Shown here piece by piece: positions 52,414 through 61,121 of a stretch of DNA of 64,000 bases; the first letter of the stretch is position 1, and every line of letters begins with the position of its first letter. The notes below the pieces were generated by a model. The model was not told the origin of the DNA. It worked only from the letters and a program-made list of their open reading frames with translations, and did no database searches. The stretch covers positions 496,001-560,000 of the forward strand of contig NZ_CP176395.1 in the NCBI RefSeq assembly GCF_046244365.1. The letters run 5' to 3'. This DNA is from Paenibacillus_V sp046244365 (lineage in GTDB: Bacteria; Bacillota; Bacilli; Paenibacillales; NBRC-103111). The position numbers and the translations under genes were made by a program.

Positions 52414-53154
52414 ATGAAAGTGAAAGAAGTGGCGGACTTGGCCGGCATAAGCGTACGCACCCTGCATCATTACGATGAGATCGGGCTGCTGATCCCGGAG
52501 GAAACGACGGAAGCCGGCTATCGCTTGTATTCGGACGACAATCTTGCGACGCTTCAGCAAATATTGTTTTTTAGGGAACTGGGCTTTCCGCTAATGCAGA
52601 TCAAAGAAATTATCGGCAGTCCTTCGTTCGATCGCCGGGAGGCGCTGGAGCTGCACCGGAACATGCTGCTGGAGAAACGCAAGGGACTCGACAACATGAT
52701 CGCGATGATCGAAAAGACGATTCAGCATACGAAAGGAGAAATTCAAATGACGAACAAAGAAAAATTCGAGGGCTTTGATTTTAGCCGCAATCCTTATGAG
52801 AAGGAAGCGCGCGAACGCTGGGGGGATCAAGCCGTAGACCGGTCGAACGCCAAAATCGGCAGCATGTCCAAAACCGAGCAGGAGGCGATGGGCAGCGCCA
52901 TGAACGCGATCTACTTTAAGCTTGCCGATCTTCGCAACGGATCGCCCGAATCGGAAGAGGCGCAAGCCGCGATTAAGGAGTGGTATGACTTTCTGAACAC
53001 GATGGGGCAATTTCCGCTCGATGCGTTCAAGGGACTAGGCCAAATGTACGTCGACGATGCGCGGTTTACTCAAAATATCGATAAATTCGGCGAAGGGCTG
53101 GCCGTATTCATGCGCGACGCGATGGCCGTTTACGCCGATCATAACCGGAAGTAA
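52414..53154 (+). CDS. MerR-family regulator with TipAS effector domain
   Basis: 246 residues. N-terminal winged-helix MerR domain (VRTLHHYDEIGLLIPE), a coiled coil, and a C-terminal TipAS-type domain (about residues 115-240) as in TipAL, Mta and SkgA, which bind drugs such as thiopeptides. GGAGG lies upstream, with a dyad-spaced promoter before it. A terminator follows at once, so it forms a single-gene unit. Confidence 0.9.
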   Translation: MKVKEVADLAGISVRTLHHYDEIGLLIPEETTEAGYRLYSDDNLATLQQILFFRELGFPLMQIKEIIGSPSFDRREALELHRNMLLEKRKGLDNMIAMIEKTIQHTKGEIQMTNKEKFEGFDFSRNPYEKEARERWGDQAVDRSNAKIGSMSKTEQEAMGSAMNAIYFKLADLRNGSPESEEAQAAIKEWYDFLNTMGQFPLDAFKGLGQMYVDDARFTQNIDKFGEGLAVFMRDAMAVYADHNRK

Positions 53155-53159
53155 TGGAG

Positions 53160-53192
53160 AAGGCAAAGCTCTGGCGTCAGAGCTTTGCCTTT
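53160..53192 (+). terminator. Terminator of the MerR/TipAS gene
   Basis: AAGGCAAAGCTCT against AGAGCTTTGCCTT, a perfect 13-bp stem with a 7-nt loop. Confidence 0.88.
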
Positions 53193-53293
53193 GTTCAAAT
53201 ATAAGAAATTATATGTTTCACACGATAAGCGCTTATATTTCACCGGTAAACGCATGGCGTCATAAGACGCCGGCATACGTTTATCCTTGTTTA

Positions 53294-53968
53294 TTAGGAC
53301 GGCTGCAACGCGATGCTCCCGATCTCATCGGATTCGAAGGCTGCGAATCCTAGTTGTGCCGGCCGCTGGGCTGCGTTATGCATGGCAAGCGCTACGGTCC
53401 GCCCGGGAATCGGTTTGTATTTACGCAGAGGGCCTGCCAGCAGGAAGGCAAAAATACGGGACAGGGCGGAAGCGATCTGCTCGCCTGTGCGTACTTCCTC
53501 CCGCTCGCCTAGGAGGAACGAGGGGCGGAACGCGTGGACGGACGGCGGACCGAGCCGCCGGACGCCTTCCTCCATTTGTCCTTTCATGCGCAAATAGAAC
53601 GTTCGGGAATCGGCCTTGGCGCCGATGGAGGAGACGACCGCCATATGGCGGGCGCCCGCTTGCTCGGTCAAACGCGCAATCGCCAGCGGATATTCGACAT
53701 CCACCTTGGCGAACGCTTCCTGGGAGCCGGCCTTGCGGATCGTCGTACCCAAACAGCAGAACACGTCGTCAGCTTGGAAAGCAGAGGCGAAATCGCCAAG
53801 CTTGGCAAAATCGACGACATGCTGGGTGAGCTTGGGATGAGACAGCTTTAGCGGCTTGCGTACCACGGCGATTACCGCATCGTAGTGCCGGCTGTCCAGC
53901 AGTATGGTTAAGAGCTCCCGGCCGATTAAACCGGTTGCTCCGAAAAGGAGCGCTTTTTTTCTTTCCAT
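53294..53968 (-). CDS. NAD(P)-binding atypical short-chain dehydrogenase
   Basis: 224 residues. Rossmann motif FGATGLIGRELL, then CCLGTT and the VSSIGA and YLRMKG segments seen in HTATIP2/YraR-like oxidoreductases. AGGAGG lies eight bases before the ATG inside the palindrome AGGAGG-C-ACCTCC, which could fold and hide the site. Confidence 0.8.
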   Translation of the reverse strand: MERKKALLFGATGLIGRELLTILLDSRHYDAVIAVVRKPLKLSHPKLTQHVVDFAKLGDFASAFQADDVFCCLGTTIRKAGSQEAFAKVDVEYPLAIARLTEQAGARHMAVVSSIGAKADSRTFYLRMKGQMEEGVRRLGPPSVHAFRPSFLLGEREEVRTGEQIASALSRIFAFLLAGPLRKYKPIPGRTVALAMHNAAQRPAQLGFAAFESDEIGSIALQPS

Positions 53969-54074
53969 CGGAGGTGCCTCCTAAAGCGTTTGCGATACGC
54001 CTAAACGGTTATTTCCTCCACGATACCAGAGGAGAGGGAACGTTTCAACACGGCAACTACGCGATGAGCAAGAC

Positions 54075-54118
54075 AAACAACCCCTTTGATCCGGCATTCC
54101 GGCGCGAAGGGGTTGTTT
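54075..54118 (-). terminator. Terminator downstream of the deacetylase gene
   Basis: AAACAACCCCTT against AAGGGGTTGTTT, loop 20 nt with an inner GCCGG/CCGGC pairing. On the minus strand it follows the gene ending at 54211. Confidence 0.82.
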
Positions 54119-54210
54119 AGGCGATTATGGGAATCCGAGGCGGCATATCGATGAGCAATTGCCTGGATTTGCTGTTATGACTTGCATGGTCGTTGGCTTT
54201 TGCAGGGATA

Positions 54211-55614
54211 CTAGGCGATATAACGGCTCATGAGTTCTTTTTTGGAGATGGCGATGATTTTGGGCACGAGGAGCTCGGATTTGGTCTTCAGCCGCTCTTT
54301 GCCTTGCGGGTGAATGACGGCCATCAGAATACGCAAATACCATTGGGTGAGCCGTGTAAACAAGCCCTTCGGCAAATCCTGTACGGTGAAGCCGAGCTGT
54401 TTGGTCCCCCGGTGAATCATGCTGATGCCGTATAGTCCTTTGACATCCCGGTAGGCCGGATCCGTCTCGAGCAAATGCAAAATTTGCGGCATAAGCTGCT
54501 CTACTCGGCGTATGATTTGGATCGCCAAATGCACGGACGTCCGCGAGTCATGCCCCAGCTTGAACAGCATATCGTTATCGAGATGCAGTTCGGCGATACG
54601 GTCGCCTTTCCGAATGCTTTCCCCGTCCTCCAGAAGGATCGGGTAGCTGCTGGAATATTCCCGCACTCTCAGCCGGAGCAGAGGATTGCTCTGGTCGATC
54701 ACCTCGATATGAAAAAGCCGGATAAAGCAGCGTTCCCACAGCATCCACACGTACACAAGCGCGCGCTTGCCTGTACTTAACGGCGAGACCTTGCGGGACG
54801 ACCGAGCGGCAGCGGCAGTCTGTGGCGATGCAGCCGGAGTGCCGGAAGAACTCAGAGCCGCAGCGGTTTCCGCTGCGACGACGGAACGCCGGGTGGCGAA
54901 TTTATTGTCGCGTTCCTCGAACATTTCGTCGATGCGAACGCAGGACAGTCCCCGATTGGCCGCCTCCGCCAGTACGTCGTCAAGAGCCTGAAGCATGAAA
55001 TAGGGAGCATCGGCGTCCGCTCCGAACGTATCTCCGCTGTCATGCAATAGGACGACGGAGCCGTCCTTCATCCGGTCGAGCAGCTTGTTTCTCAGCTTCG
55101 TTTTGCTGATATCGCGATTCCAGTCCCGGCCCATAAGCGACCACAGCACGATCCGATAGCGGCGCTTCAGCCAAAAATCGAATATGTTTATGATCCCCCA
55201 CGGAGGCCGGTAATAAATCGGACGTTCTCCGGTTATCGCTTCAACGATATCCGCGGAACGGGTGACATGCTTGTCGAACACGGTCCATGGCGCCATCAGC
55301 CAATTGGATTTGTGGGTGTAATTATGAACGCCGATCAAATGACCGTCTTGATGAATGCTTCGTATGAGCTCCGGATAACACTCCGCTTTCGAGCCGAGCA
55401 CGAAAAATGTGGCTTTCACATTGTGCTTTCGCAGCATCTCAAGCAGCTTTGGAGTATAAACCGGATCCGGGCCGTCGTCGAACGTAAATGCAATTTGCCC
55501 GGGACGTTTGCCTTTGCGCAGCACGCCTATACCGAAAACCCTCGTCAATACCCAAGGGGTAATCATGTAGACAGTCAGAAAGATCAAGCCCCCGTACAGC
55601 AGCTTCTCTCTCAT
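54211..55614 (-). CDS. Polysaccharide deacetylase with YkoP-like C-terminal domain
   Basis: 467 residues. One N-terminal membrane helix, then a NodB-type deacetylase domain (FTFDDGPDPVYT, HNYTHKSNW, RPPWG, VLLHDSG) at about residues 40-230. An Ala/Ser-rich linker follows, then a domain of about 180 residues that reads like Bacillus YkoP. It would deacetylate cell-envelope polysaccharide outside the membrane. In the first motif, DD supplies the metal-binding Asp. It lies downstream of a glycosyltransferase gene, recalling the ykoN-ykoP neighbourhood of Bacillus. Confidence 0.88.
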   Translation of the reverse strand: MREKLLYGGLIFLTVYMITPWVLTRVFGIGVLRKGKRPGQIAFTFDDGPDPVYTPKLLEMLRKHNVKATFFVLGSKAECYPELIRSIHQDGHLIGVHNYTHKSNWLMAPWTVFDKHVTRSADIVEAITGERPIYYRPPWGIINIFDFWLKRRYRIVLWSLMGRDWNRDISKTKLRNKLLDRMKDGSVVLLHDSGDTFGADADAPYFMLQALDDVLAEAANRGLSCVRIDEMFEERDNKFATRRSVVAAETAAALSSSGTPAASPQTAAAARSSRKVSPLSTGKRALVYVWMLWERCFIRLFHIEVIDQSNPLLRLRVREYSSSYPILLEDGESIRKGDRIAELHLDNDMLFKLGHDSRTSVHLAIQIIRRVEQLMPQILHLLETDPAYRDVKGLYGISMIHRGTKQLGFTVQDLPKGLFTRLTQWYLRILMAVIHPQGKERLKTKSELLVPKIIAISKKELMSRYIA

Positions 55615-55769
55615 GATCCTTCTCTCCTCCTCGTCAGACCGAATAATTGAGGCGAGTTGTCCAAGTCCTCATATTCCATTTCCTATGCGGCTTTTGCTGG
55701 AGAAATGCCTCAAATCGAAGACCTTCTCCTCTTATTATTCGCTTACTTTCGTTTAGCCGCAATAGCAAA

Positions 55770-56951
55770 TTATGCTTCAGCATAGACTGCCCGGCGCACG
55801 CTGCGAGGCACAGGAGCGACCGTCTTGGTTTTGACGATCGTACGAAGAGCCTGGAAGGTGGCGGTTTTTGTCTGAATTTGTTTGGTCCTAGACTTTATTG
55901 TAGTAAGGATCTGCGGATTTTGGAAGACCCTTGTCAATTTATCGAATAAATCGGGCTCATTGAACGCCTGAACGGCAACCCCAGCCGAAACGAGGAAGGC
56001 CGCGTTGTCCTGTTCTTGGCCGGGAAGCGGCTTGTACAGCAGCATCGGCAGGTCTAGGGCAATCGCCTCGGAGGTCGTCAGTCCGCCCGGTTTCGTGATG
56101 ATCAAATCGGACAGCGCCATCAGCTCATGCACGTTATCGACAAAGCCGGTAACCATAAACCGGTGTCTTCCGTCCTTCAGCTCGCCGGACAGCTTCTCGC
56201 GCAGCTTGTCGTTTCGGCCGCAAACGATGATGAACTGCATAGGCTCCAAGCGCGGATCCGACTGCAGCTGCCGGATGAACGTCTTGCTGATCATGCCGAG
56301 CCCACCGCCCATGATAAGGACGACGGGGCGCGAGCGCTTCAGTCCATGCTTGCTGCGGAGATCGTCGCGGTCGAATGTCTGGCTGAACTGCGGGCGAATC
56401 GGAATGCCGGTGGCGGCAATGCGGGACGCCGGCACATGCCTGGCGATCAGAGCGCTGCGGACGTGCTCGGAACCGACAAGGTATTGATCCGTATAAGGAT
56501 GAATCCAGTAGCTGTGATCGGTGTGGTCCGTAATGACGGTTACGGTCGGCACGTCGGTAAGCCCTTGCTCTTTCAGAACCGACATGGCTGCGGCGGCGGA
56601 CGGGAACGTGCTGACGACTACGGTCGGCTGCACTTCTTCGAGAAGCTGGACCATCCGGTCGAGGGCGAACAGCTTTATTTTTTTGAACAGGTGGGAAAAC
56701 GAATTGTCATCGCGCGTCTTTTGGAACAGATAACCGTAAACGGACGGAAATGTTTTCACCCATTGAATGTAGCAGTACCGGCCTAACGAATGCAGATGCG
56801 GGTGAGTCCATTGCATAAAGTCGACGACTGTCGCTTCCACATCGGGACGGTATAGCTGCGACGTTTCGAGTATCGCCCGGGCGGCCTGTTTGTGGCCGTC
56901 GCCCAAATCTCCGGAAAGTATGAGTACTTTATGTTTCTTGGTCATGGTCAT
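55770..56951 (-). CDS. Glycosyltransferase, UgtP/MurG-like (YkoN-like)
   Basis: 393 residues. N-terminal MGDG-synthase-type domain (LILSGDLGDGHKQAA), then a GT-B donor-binding domain with GGGLGM and the ITKPGGLTTSEA motif for the UDP-sugar. It probably glycosylates diacylglycerol or another lipid at the membrane. GAGGTG precedes the ATG. The deacetylase gene follows 155 bp downstream on the same strand; they are likely a unit. Confidence 0.88.
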   Translation of the reverse strand: MTMTKKHKVLILSGDLGDGHKQAARAILETSQLYRPDVEATVVDFMQWTHPHLHSLGRYCYIQWVKTFPSVYGYLFQKTRDDNSFSHLFKKIKLFALDRMVQLLEEVQPTVVVSTFPSAAAAMSVLKEQGLTDVPTVTVITDHTDHSYWIHPYTDQYLVGSEHVRSALIARHVPASRIAATGIPIRPQFSQTFDRDDLRSKHGLKRSRPVVLIMGGGLGMISKTFIRQLQSDPRLEPMQFIIVCGRNDKLREKLSGELKDGRHRFMVTGFVDNVHELMALSDLIITKPGGLTTSEAIALDLPMLLYKPLPGQEQDNAAFLVSAGVAVQAFNEPDLFDKLTRVFQNPQILTTIKSRTKQIQTKTATFQALRTIVKTKTVAPVPRSVRRAVYAEA

Positions 56952-57146
56952 TTCATGAGCACCTCATCATCTTTCGTTCATCGTACATCTCTACTAAAAT
57001 CTTATGCCGATCGGATGATTTTCAAAACGGCCGAAAGTAGGTTGTCCGACCTGGACCTGGGACCAGTATTTATTTTTAATCCCTTCTTAATACTAGACGA
57101 TATTTTTTAATATGATGTTCGTTTTTTTATGAATTTTTTCTTAAAA

Positions 57147-57176
57147 TTTTTGTTGGGATTCGAATTTCGCTATAAT
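57147..57176 (+). promoter_or_regulatory. Candidate promoter of the Gfo/Idh and phosphoesterase genes
   Basis: TATAAT at 57171-57176, with TTTTTG 18 bp upstream. The sequence before it (57060-57150) is strongly AT-rich. Confidence 0.5.
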
Positions 57177-57241
57177 GAATAGACGGGAAACGGCTGGAAA
57201 CGGCTTCCTGGATAGGCGGTTAATGGACGGGAGGAAGCGGG

Positions 57242-58225
57242 ATGTCGACAATTCGTTGGGGAATCATTGGCTGCGGCAGCGTAACGGAGGTCAAAAGCGG
57301 ACCCGCCCTGCAGAAGGCGGAAGGCTCGGAGCTGGCGGCCGTCATGCGCAGAAACGGGGAGCTTGCGGAGGACTATGCAAGAAGACACGGCGTGCCGAGG
57401 TGGTACGACAAGGCGGAAGAGCTGATCGCGGATGCGGGCGTGGACGCCGTGTATGTGGCGACGCCGCCGTCCTCGCATATGGAATATGCGAAAGCGGTCG
57501 CACGGGCGGGCAAACCCGTATATGTCGAGAAGCCTATGGCGATGAGCGCGGCGGAATGCGAAACGATGATCCAGGCTTGCCGGGATGCCGGAGTGCCGTT
57601 GTTCGTCGCCTATTACCGGCGGGCGCTTCCAAGGTTCCTGCATGTAAAAAAGCTGCTCGAAGCCGGCGCGATCGGCGATATCCGCTTCGTGCGGACGTCT
57701 CAGCTGCGCAAGCCGTCCGAGGCTGAGCTGACGCGTCCGGAGGAGATGTGGCGTCTCGATCCGGCAGTGGGAGGCGGGGGGCATTTTATCGATCTGGCGA
57801 GCCATACGCTCGATCTTCTCGATTTCCTGCTCGGGCCCGTACGCGATGTTAGCGGCTGGGCGTCCAATCGGGCGGGGCTTTATGCGGCGGAGGATCATGT
57901 CAGCGGATCGTATGTGTTCGAATCCGGCGTTCACGGTATCGGAAACTGGTGCTATTGCGCTTACGGCAGCGAGGACAGCAACGAAATTGTCGGTACCAAG
58001 GGCAGGCTGACGTTTGCCACCTTCGGGGAAGGGCCGATCCGACTGGAGACGGAGCAAGGAAACGAGGAATGGACGATCGCCAATCCGCTTCATATTCAAC
58101 AGCCGCTAATCCAGACGGTCGTCGACGAATTGCTCGGAAGAGGGACTTGCCCGAGCACAGGCGTCAGCGCGATCCGGACGAACCGGGTTATGGACGCCTT
58201 AATACGCAATTATTATCATCGATAA
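57242..58225 (+). CDS. Gfo/Idh/MocA dehydrogenase
   Basis: 327 residues. Rossmann motif GIIGCGSVT, VEKPMAMSA, and GGGGHFIDLASH in the substrate domain. Not close to the other three dehydrogenases in the window. GGGAGGAAG precedes the ATG. Likely co-transcribed with the phosphoesterase gene 89 bp downstream. Confidence 0.88.
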   Translation: MSTIRWGIIGCGSVTEVKSGPALQKAEGSELAAVMRRNGELAEDYARRHGVPRWYDKAEELIADAGVDAVYVATPPSSHMEYAKAVARAGKPVYVEKPMAMSAAECETMIQACRDAGVPLFVAYYRRALPRFLHVKKLLEAGAIGDIRFVRTSQLRKPSEAELTRPEEMWRLDPAVGGGGHFIDLASHTLDLLDFLLGPVRDVSGWASNRAGLYAAEDHVSGSYVFESGVHGIGNWCYCAYGSEDSNEIVGTKGRLTFATFGEGPIRLETEQGNEEWTIANPLHIQQPLIQTVVDELLGRGTCPSTGVSAIRTNRVMDALIRNYYHR

Positions 58226-58314
58226 ATCATTTGAATTAGGAAGGCAGCCAAGTGTGCGCGGGAGAAAGAGGATACCGACCGCTGACGGCAGCCGAACGGA
58301 ACGGAGGAAGCCGG

Positions 58315-59211
58315 ATGGAGCCGCGAAAAACGTTACACGATAAACCGATGACCAGAAGGTCGTTTCTTCGTCTGGGGCTGCAAATCTCGGGCGGCGTGCT
58401 CGCCTCCGGTGTGCTTACCGGTCTTTATGCCAGGTACGCGGAACGATTCTGGTACAAGGTGACCCGCCTGACCTTATCGCTTCCGAGGCTGCCCGCTGCC
58501 TTCGACGGCATGCGAATCGTACAGTTCAGCGATGTCCATCACGGCCGCGATTTCGGAACGGAGCATGTGGAGGCCGTAGCCGGCAGGATCGAATCTTTAA
58601 AGCCCGATATGATCTGTTTCACGGGAGATTTATTCGATGCCCGTTACGGGGAGCTGACGAATGCCTGTACGCCTCTGCTTAAGCGATTGACAGCCCCGCT
58701 CGGCAAGTGGGCGGTACTCGGAAATCACGATTATGAGGTGGATTCCGGAGGCGTGACGAAGGAGCTGCAGGAGGCGGGCTTCACGGTGCTTTCGGACCAG
58801 CATCGCGTGCTTGAACGGAACGGCGAACGGATCTGGATCGCCGGCGTCTCCGATTTTATTTATGGCTTGCCAAGTATGGAAGACGCCTTAAAAGGAGCGA
58901 ACGACCGCGGGTTCACGCTGCTTTTATCGCACGCGCCGGACTATGCCGACACTGCCATGCCGTATAACGTAGATCTGCAGCTGTCCGGGCACAGCCATGG
59001 AGGGCAAATCCGGCTTCCGTTCGCGGGAGCCCTGTTTACGCCGGAGGGCGCGAAGACTTACATAGCCGGCCTGTATAAGCTGAACGGCGGTGCGATGCAG
59101 CTGTATACGAACCGGGGACTCGGAACGTCGCTCATCCCGCTGCGGTTTCTTTGCCGCCCGGAAATTACGGTACTGACGCTGAAGAGAGCTGAGCCGGGAA
59201 CGCCCGCATAG
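58315..59211 (+). CDS. Tat-exported metallophosphoesterase (YkuE/YaeI-like)
   Basis: 298 residues from the ATG at 58315 behind GGAGGAAG; the frame from 58252 lacks one. Twin-arginine signal TRRSFLRLG, a membrane segment, then the calcineurin-like motifs QFSDVHHG, FTGDLFD, GNHDYE and SGHSHGGQ. Known relatives are exported phosphoesterases that attach to the cell wall or act on lipids. Confidence 0.88.
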   Translation: MEPRKTLHDKPMTRRSFLRLGLQISGGVLASGVLTGLYARYAERFWYKVTRLTLSLPRLPAAFDGMRIVQFSDVHHGRDFGTEHVEAVAGRIESLKPDMICFTGDLFDARYGELTNACTPLLKRLTAPLGKWAVLGNHDYEVDSGGVTKELQEAGFTVLSDQHRVLERNGERIWIAGVSDFIYGLPSMEDALKGANDRGFTLLLSHAPDYADTAMPYNVDLQLSGHSHGGQIRLPFAGALFTPEGAKTYIAGLYKLNGGAMQLYTNRGLGTSLIPLRFLCRPEITVLTLKRAEPGTPA

Positions 59212-59324
59212 GGTTTGACCGCCGTCACGAAGCGCCAACTGGCTCAGGGAGAAGCGCGTGTTGCGAGAAAGAGCTGACCTTGTGGAATGCCCCCCCTTCC
59301 AGGCAGGGTCATACAACCCAGATT

Positions 59325-59341
59325 GCCCGCCCCGAGCGGGC
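59325..59341 (+). terminator. Possible terminator of the phosphoesterase gene
   Basis: GCCCGC/GCGGGC stem with a 5-nt loop; only a mixed T/C tail follows, so it is weak. Confidence 0.4.
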
Positions 59342-59375
59342 TTATCGCTCTTCTGGAGACGATGGAATATTTTTT

Positions 59376-59406
59376 TGTTCACGTGAACATTTTTGGGTGA
59401 TATAAT
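59376..59406 (+). promoter_or_regulatory. Promoter with palindromic operator TGTTCACGTGAACA
   Basis: The perfect 14-bp palindrome at 59376-59389, flanked by T runs, covers the -35 position (TTCACG at 59378) of a promoter with extended -10 TGATATAAT (TATAAT at 59401-59406). It resembles LacI- or GntR-type operators. No such regulator gene is nearby. Confidence 0.7.
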
Positions 59407-59458
59407 AGAGACGTCTATCGGACACGGTTTAGGACACTCAATTATGCGGGAGGCACAC

Positions 59459-60622
59459 ATGGATAAAGTACGTATTGGCATTGTCGGCGTCGGCAATATG
59501 GGTTCCTCGCATGCCGGCTATTTGCACGAAGGCGGAGTTCGCGGTGGCGAGCTTGCGGCCATTTGCGACTTGAATCCGGCTCGTCTGGAATGGGCGAAGC
59601 AGAAATTCGGCGACTCGGTCAAGCTGTTCGACAGCGTAGAAGCGCTGCTGACGTCGGGAACGATCGATGCCGTGCTCATCGCAACGCCGCACTACGATCA
59701 TCCGGGAACGGCCATTCAGGCGTTCCAGCACGGGCTGCACGTGCTCGTCGAGAAGCCGGCGGGCGTATACACGAAGCAGGTTCGCGAGATGAACGAAGCG
59801 TGGGCGAAGACGGACCGCAAATTCGGCATCATGTACAACCAGCGCACGAATCCTTTGTATCAGAAGCTGCGGGAGCTGATCGCGTCCGGCGAGCTCGGCG
59901 AAGTGCGCCGCACCAACTGGATCATTACGAACTGGTACCGTTCGCAGAGCTATTACGATTCCGGCGGCTGGCGCGCGACTTGGGGCGGCGAGGGCGGCGG
60001 CGTGCTGCTTAACCAGGATCCCCATCAGCTTGACCTGTGGCAGTGGACGGTCGGCATGATGCCGGTGCGCGTCAGAGCGTTCTGTCAATTCGGCAAATAC
60101 CGCAACATCGAAGTGGAAGACGACGTGACCGCTTATGTAGAGTACGAGAACGGCGCTACCGGCTTGTTCGTTACGACGACGGGCGAAGCGCCGGGTACGA
60201 ACCGATTTGAAGTGACGGGCGACCGCGGCAAAATCGTCATTGAAGACGGTAAGCTCACCTTCTGGCGGCTGCGTGTTCCGGAGCCGGAATTCAACAGCAC
60301 GTTCAAGGGCGGCTTCGGTTCTCCGGAATGCTGGAAATGCGAAGTGCCGGTTAAGGACGACAACGATTCGCAGCATAAGAAAATTACGCAGAACTTCGTT
60401 GATCACATCCTGAAAGGCACGCCGCTGCTGGCGCCGGGCGAGGAAGGGATCAAAGGTCTGACACTGTCGAACGCCATGCATCTGTCGTCATGGACGGACA
60501 ACTGGGTCGACCTGCCGATCGACGAGGAATTGTACTATGCCAAGCTGCAGGAGCGCATCGCAAGCTCGACCTCGACGAAGAAGGCGGAAGGCAAAACGCT
60601 GAGCGTCGAAGGCACGCATTAA
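59459..60622 (+). CDS. Gfo/Idh/MocA dehydrogenase, paralogue of 47536-48705
   Basis: 387 residues from the ATG at 59459 behind GGGAGG; the frame from 59393 has no site. GIVGVGNMG Rossmann motif, EKPAGVYTKQVREMNEA, and NQDPHQLDLWQW. It matches the protein at 47536-48705 from end to end with long identical runs, so the two arose by duplication. This copy stands alone behind its own palindromic operator, while the other sits with a sugar isomerase. Confidence 0.9.
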   Translation: MDKVRIGIVGVGNMGSSHAGYLHEGGVRGGELAAICDLNPARLEWAKQKFGDSVKLFDSVEALLTSGTIDAVLIATPHYDHPGTAIQAFQHGLHVLVEKPAGVYTKQVREMNEAWAKTDRKFGIMYNQRTNPLYQKLRELIASGELGEVRRTNWIITNWYRSQSYYDSGGWRATWGGEGGGVLLNQDPHQLDLWQWTVGMMPVRVRAFCQFGKYRNIEVEDDVTAYVEYENGATGLFVTTTGEAPGTNRFEVTGDRGKIVIEDGKLTFWRLRVPEPEFNSTFKGGFGSPECWKCEVPVKDDNDSQHKKITQNFVDHILKGTPLLAPGEEGIKGLTLSNAMHLSSWTDNWVDLPIDEELYYAKLQERIASSTSTKKAEGKTLSVEGTH

Positions 60623-60723
60623 TTGCAGGCAGTAAGAGCGGAAATGCGGAACGACGAGTATTGCTGTTAACGTGTGCAGGCGGAGGGACGAGCGTTCGCT
60701 TGACATGACAATCGTGTGGCACC

Positions 60724-60757
60724 AAAAACCTAGCGGTGAAGCTTCCGCTAGGTTTTT
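60724..60757. terminator. Terminator of the Gfo/Idh gene
   Basis: AAAAACCTAGCGG against CCGCTAGGTTTTT, a 13-bp stem with an 8-nt loop. Its core arms are the same as those of the terminator at 2577-2606. Confidence 0.9.
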
Positions 60758-61121
60758 CGATTTTAGGACCCTGGAGAGCATTACATATCCTCCGGGGCTG
60801 ATTGATTCATGTAAAGCTGGGGAAGAAAGTGAACGGGAAAAACTTCCGTTATTTTTTCGATATTCTCGCAGGTGTAGGACTAACGGGAAAAACTCCATCT
60901 TTTTTTGCCATATCGTTTGAAAAAAAGCCGACTTGCAGAAATTAGCGGGATCATTTCCATCTAGCGCCTCTCGGAACGGGGATTTGAGTCATTTTAACAG
61001 GAAGTTTTTCAGTTAGTCTTGGGAACGTACATCCTCCGCTCGTTGTTCAATTTCCCTGTAAACGTTTGGCTGCAAAGACGCCGCAAAGGGCACTTATCCT
61101 AGACGCCGCTCAACCGTGCCT
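60758..61121. other. Gene-free spacer
   Basis: 364 bp between convergent genes. It contains two loosely similar blocks (ACGGGAAAAACT then T-rich, near 60834 and 60881) that could be decayed repeats. No gene was supported. Confidence 0.5.

Noticed and set aside
53935..54120. 61-residue plus-strand frame
   Set aside because: It runs through the terminator hairpin at 54075-54118 and overlaps the start of the gene on the other strand.
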